Shown one piece after another: positions 5,330-6,957 of a DNA stretch of 6,957 bases. The first letter of the stretch is position 1. Each line of letters opens with the position of its first letter. A program made the position numbers and the translations under genes. Origin of the DNA: an uncultured Bacteroidales bacterium (GTDB taxonomy: Bacteria > Bacteroidota > Bacteroidia > Bacteroidales > UBA932); the NCBI GenBank assembly GCA_946627685.1, contig CAMOVV010000060.1, positions 1-6,957 of the forward strand, in the 5' to 3' direction. The notes beneath the pieces are model-generated. The model saw only the letters and a list, made by a program, of their open reading frames with translations. It searched no databases and was not told where the DNA came from.

Positions 5330-6790
5330 CTAGCCGACCACGGGCTTGTACCTGGGTACGAGGCTCTTCATGAGGAACCAGGCCAGCAGGTAGGCTATTC
5401 CGCAGAAGCAGAACACCATGAAGTAGCCCGCGGGCTTTCCGCTGAAGCCCAGGAAGGTGAAGGCCTCGCCGGCATTTTCCGCATAGGTAAAGAGGTTTCC
5501 GGCGACCTTCTGGATTATCATCGAGCCTACACCTCCAGCCATGGCGCCGATGCCCGTGACGGTGGCGACTGCGCTCTTGGGGAACATGTCACCGACCGTG
5601 CTGAAGATGTTCGCGCTCCAGGCCTGATGGCCGGCAGCCGCAAGGCCTATGAGGATGGCGGGCCACCAGGGGGAATGGACCCCGAGGGGCTGTGCCAGAA
5701 GGGCCAGAAGCGGGAAGAAGGCGAAAATCAGCATGGCCCTCATCCTGCCCGGATAAGGGTGCATCCCCTTCTTCTCGACAAATATCTTGGGAAGATAACC
5801 GCCGAAGATGGAAACCACTGTCACGATGGCGTAGAGGGTGAAGATAAGCAACTGTCCCAGAGGCTCGGTCATCTTGATTCCGAACTGGTTGGTGAAATAA
5901 GACGGGGCCCAGAACAGGAAGAACCACCACACTCCGTCGGTGAAGAATTTTCCGATGACGAAAGACCAGGTCTGCCGGAACTTGAAACACTCCAGGAGGC
6001 TGAACCTGGGCTCTCCCGCCGCAGCCTTCGCGGCCTCGGCCCTCTCGCGGGCCTCTTCCTCGTCATCCTGGTGGATGTAGGTCAGTTCCGCTTCGTTCAC
6101 GAACCGGCTCTCTTCAGGCTTGTCGTACATGAACGCCCAGAAGAACATCCACACGAAACCGAGGGCGCCGATAATGATGAAGGCCCATTCCCAGCCGAGG
6201 AGTTTGGCAAGGGGCGGGATGCACAAAGGGGCGGCGAGGGCACCCACGGAGGCTCCTGCATTGAAAATGGACGTGGCAAACGCCCTGTCTTTCTTGGGGA
6301 AATACTCGGCAGTTACCTTGATGGCGGCGGGGAAGTTGCCGGCCTCGCCGAGGGCCAGGATGCCGCGGCAAAGGATGAAAAGATACACCGACACGGTCGC
6401 CACCATGCTCATGGTCTGACCGGCGACGGCCCCCGCCTTGAGCGCTGCGACGGAATCAACTCCGCTGACCAGATGGACCGTACCCCAGCCGCAGGCGGCG
6501 TGAAGGACGGCGCCGAAGGACCACACCCCGATGGCGATGAGATAGCCCTTCTTCGTCCCCATCCAGTCCACAAATTTCCCTGCGAAGAGGCAGAACACTG
6601 CATAGAGTATGGAGAACAGCGACGTTATCGTGCCATAATTTGCGTCAGTCCAGCCAAATTCCGGCTTGATGAAGCCCTCGTAGGTGAGGGAAAGTACCTG
6701 ACGGTCGAGATAATTCACCGTGGTGGCGACGAAAAGCAGCATGCACAGCCACCAGCGCCAGTTGGTCATCAATTTCTTCTGGGTGCTCAT
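5330..6790 (-). CDS. exuT: ExuT-like hexuronate MFS transporter (ACS family)
   Basis: A 486-residue inner-membrane symporter predicted to import glucuronate/galacturonate with protons. Family landmarks: NYLDRQVLSL at 26-35 at the end of TM1, motif A GKFVDWMGTKKG at 71-82, CRGILALGEAGNFPAAIK at 141-158, EYFPKKDRAFATSIFNAGA at 162-180, the charged central loop DDEEEARERAEAAKAAAGE at 242-260 between the two six-helix halves, DGVWWFFLFWAPSYF at 285-299, and NIFSTVGDMFPKSAVATVTG at 394-413. It is longer than E. coli ExuT (about 430 to 470 residues depending on start) because of an extra loop at about 101-132 between TM3 and TM4. The start lies 6 bases after the uxaC stop, so the two genes form an operon and the assignment to hexuronates is supported by both family and context. 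Other ACS members transport glucarate or galactonate, so substrate is less certain than family. No hexuronate regulator site is visible inside the window; the operon promoter lies upstream of it. Confidence 0.9.
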   Translation of the reverse strand: MSTQKKLMTNWRWWLCMLLFVATTVNYLDRQVLSLTYEGFIKPEFGWTDANYGTITSLFSILYAVFCLFAGKFVDWMGTKKGYLIAIGVWSFGAVLHAACGWGTVHLVSGVDSVAALKAGAVAGQTMSMVATVSVYLFILCRGILALGEAGNFPAAIKVTAEYFPKKDRAFATSIFNAGASVGALAAPLCIPPLAKLLGWEWAFIIIGALGFVWMFFWAFMYDKPEESRFVNEAELTYIHQDDEEEARERAEAAKAAAGEPRFSLLECFKFRQTWSFVIGKFFTDGVWWFFLFWAPSYFTNQFGIKMTEPLGQLLIFTLYAIVTVVSIFGGYLPKIFVEKKGMHPYPGRMRAMLIFAFFPLLALLAQPLGVHSPWWPAILIGLAAAGHQAWSANIFSTVGDMFPKSAVATVTGIGAMAGGVGSMIIQKVAGNLFTYAENAGEAFTFLGFSGKPAGYFMVFCFCGIAYLLAWFLMKSLVPRYKPVVG

Positions 6791-6796
6791 ATTATG

Positions 6797-6957
6797 TTAG
6801 AAGTTGAAATAGTTCTTGGCATTGCCATAGCATATGTCAGAAATCATGCCGCCGATGGTGTCAATCTCGCCCGCGGGCAGTCTTCCCGACTCTACATCCC
6901 GGCCGATCACGTCGCATAAGATGCGGCGGAAATACTCATGGCGGGGGTAGCTGATAA
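6797..6957 (-). CDS. uxaC: Glucuronate isomerase (uronate isomerase) UxaC, C-terminal 52 residues only
   Basis: Reading the minus strand from the window edge gives an open frame of 52 residues ending at TAA (complement of 6797-6799). It contains SYPRHEYFRRILCDVIG near its start and ends DICYGNAKNYFNF, the conserved C-terminus of UxaC, which converts D-glucuronate to D-fructuronate and D-galacturonate to D-tagaturonate (EC 5.3.1.12), the first step of the isomerase route to KDG. The catalytic metal-binding TIM barrel lies outside the window. Only 6 bases (CATAAT) separate its stop from the exuT start, so the transporter's ribosome-binding site must lie in the last uxaC codons or be dispensable. 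The short frame was recognised by motif and context. Confidence 0.9.
   Translation of the reverse strand, partial: ISYPRHEYFRRILCDVIGRDVESGRLPAGEIDTIGGMISDICYGNAKNYFNF

Noticed and set aside
5300..6919. A 539-codon open frame on the plus strand, opposite exuT and uxaC
   Set aside because: Its product is rich in Gly, Glu, His and Arg with no recognisable motif, and it is exactly antisense to two clearly conserved genes. The GC-rich third codon positions of those genes suppress stops on the opposite strand.

Overview
The window looks like a piece of chromosome from a fairly GC-rich member of the Bacteroidota, most likely a carbohydrate-degrading Bacteroidales from a gut or rumen habitat. The evidence is two exact copies of the TAnnTTTG promoter element typical of this phylum, weak or absent Shine-Dalgarno sequences, and a gene set of secreted SASA-type acetylesterase, UxaC, ExuT-like hexuronate transporter and FucP-like permease. 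The genus cannot be fixed from sequence alone. There is no mobile element, tRNA, rRNA, CRISPR array or phage gene.

Layout. (1) 2-304, plus strand: the C-terminal end of an unrecognised single-pass membrane protein with an acidic octapeptide-repeat stalk. (2) 305-365: a convergent gap holding two copies of a short GCTTCGCTC..AATGAC repeat. (3) 366-2366, minus strand: a secreted sialate-O-acetylesterase-type (SASA) carbohydrate esterase with its own near-leaderless promoter. (4) 2437-3015, plus strand: a small YqiA-like alpha/beta-hydrolase, divergent from the esterase. (5) 3016-3096: a perfect inverted repeat overlapping a promoter. (6) 3097-5210, plus strand: a two-gene unit of a 12-TM MFS permease (FucP-like) whose stop codon overlaps the start of lipoate-protein ligase lplA. 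(7) 5265-5296: a bidirectional intrinsic terminator between lplA and the convergent operon. (8) 5330-6957, minus strand: the hexuronate operon end, uxaC (only its C-terminus lies inside the window) followed after 6 bases by an ExuT-type hexuronate MFS transporter.

How it fits together. The uxaC-exuT pair imports glucuronate/galacturonate and carries out the first isomerisation of their catabolism. The secreted esterase could remove acetyl groups from host sialoglycans or plant polysaccharides, so both ends of the window fit polysaccharide foraging, although they are separate transcription units. The permease-lplA pair is the least expected association. Tight coupling suggests, but does not prove, that the permease imports lipoate or another substrate tied to lipoylation. 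Apart from that hypothesis and a few regulatory details, I see ordinary housekeeping and carbohydrate genes and no clear undescribed defence or mobile system.
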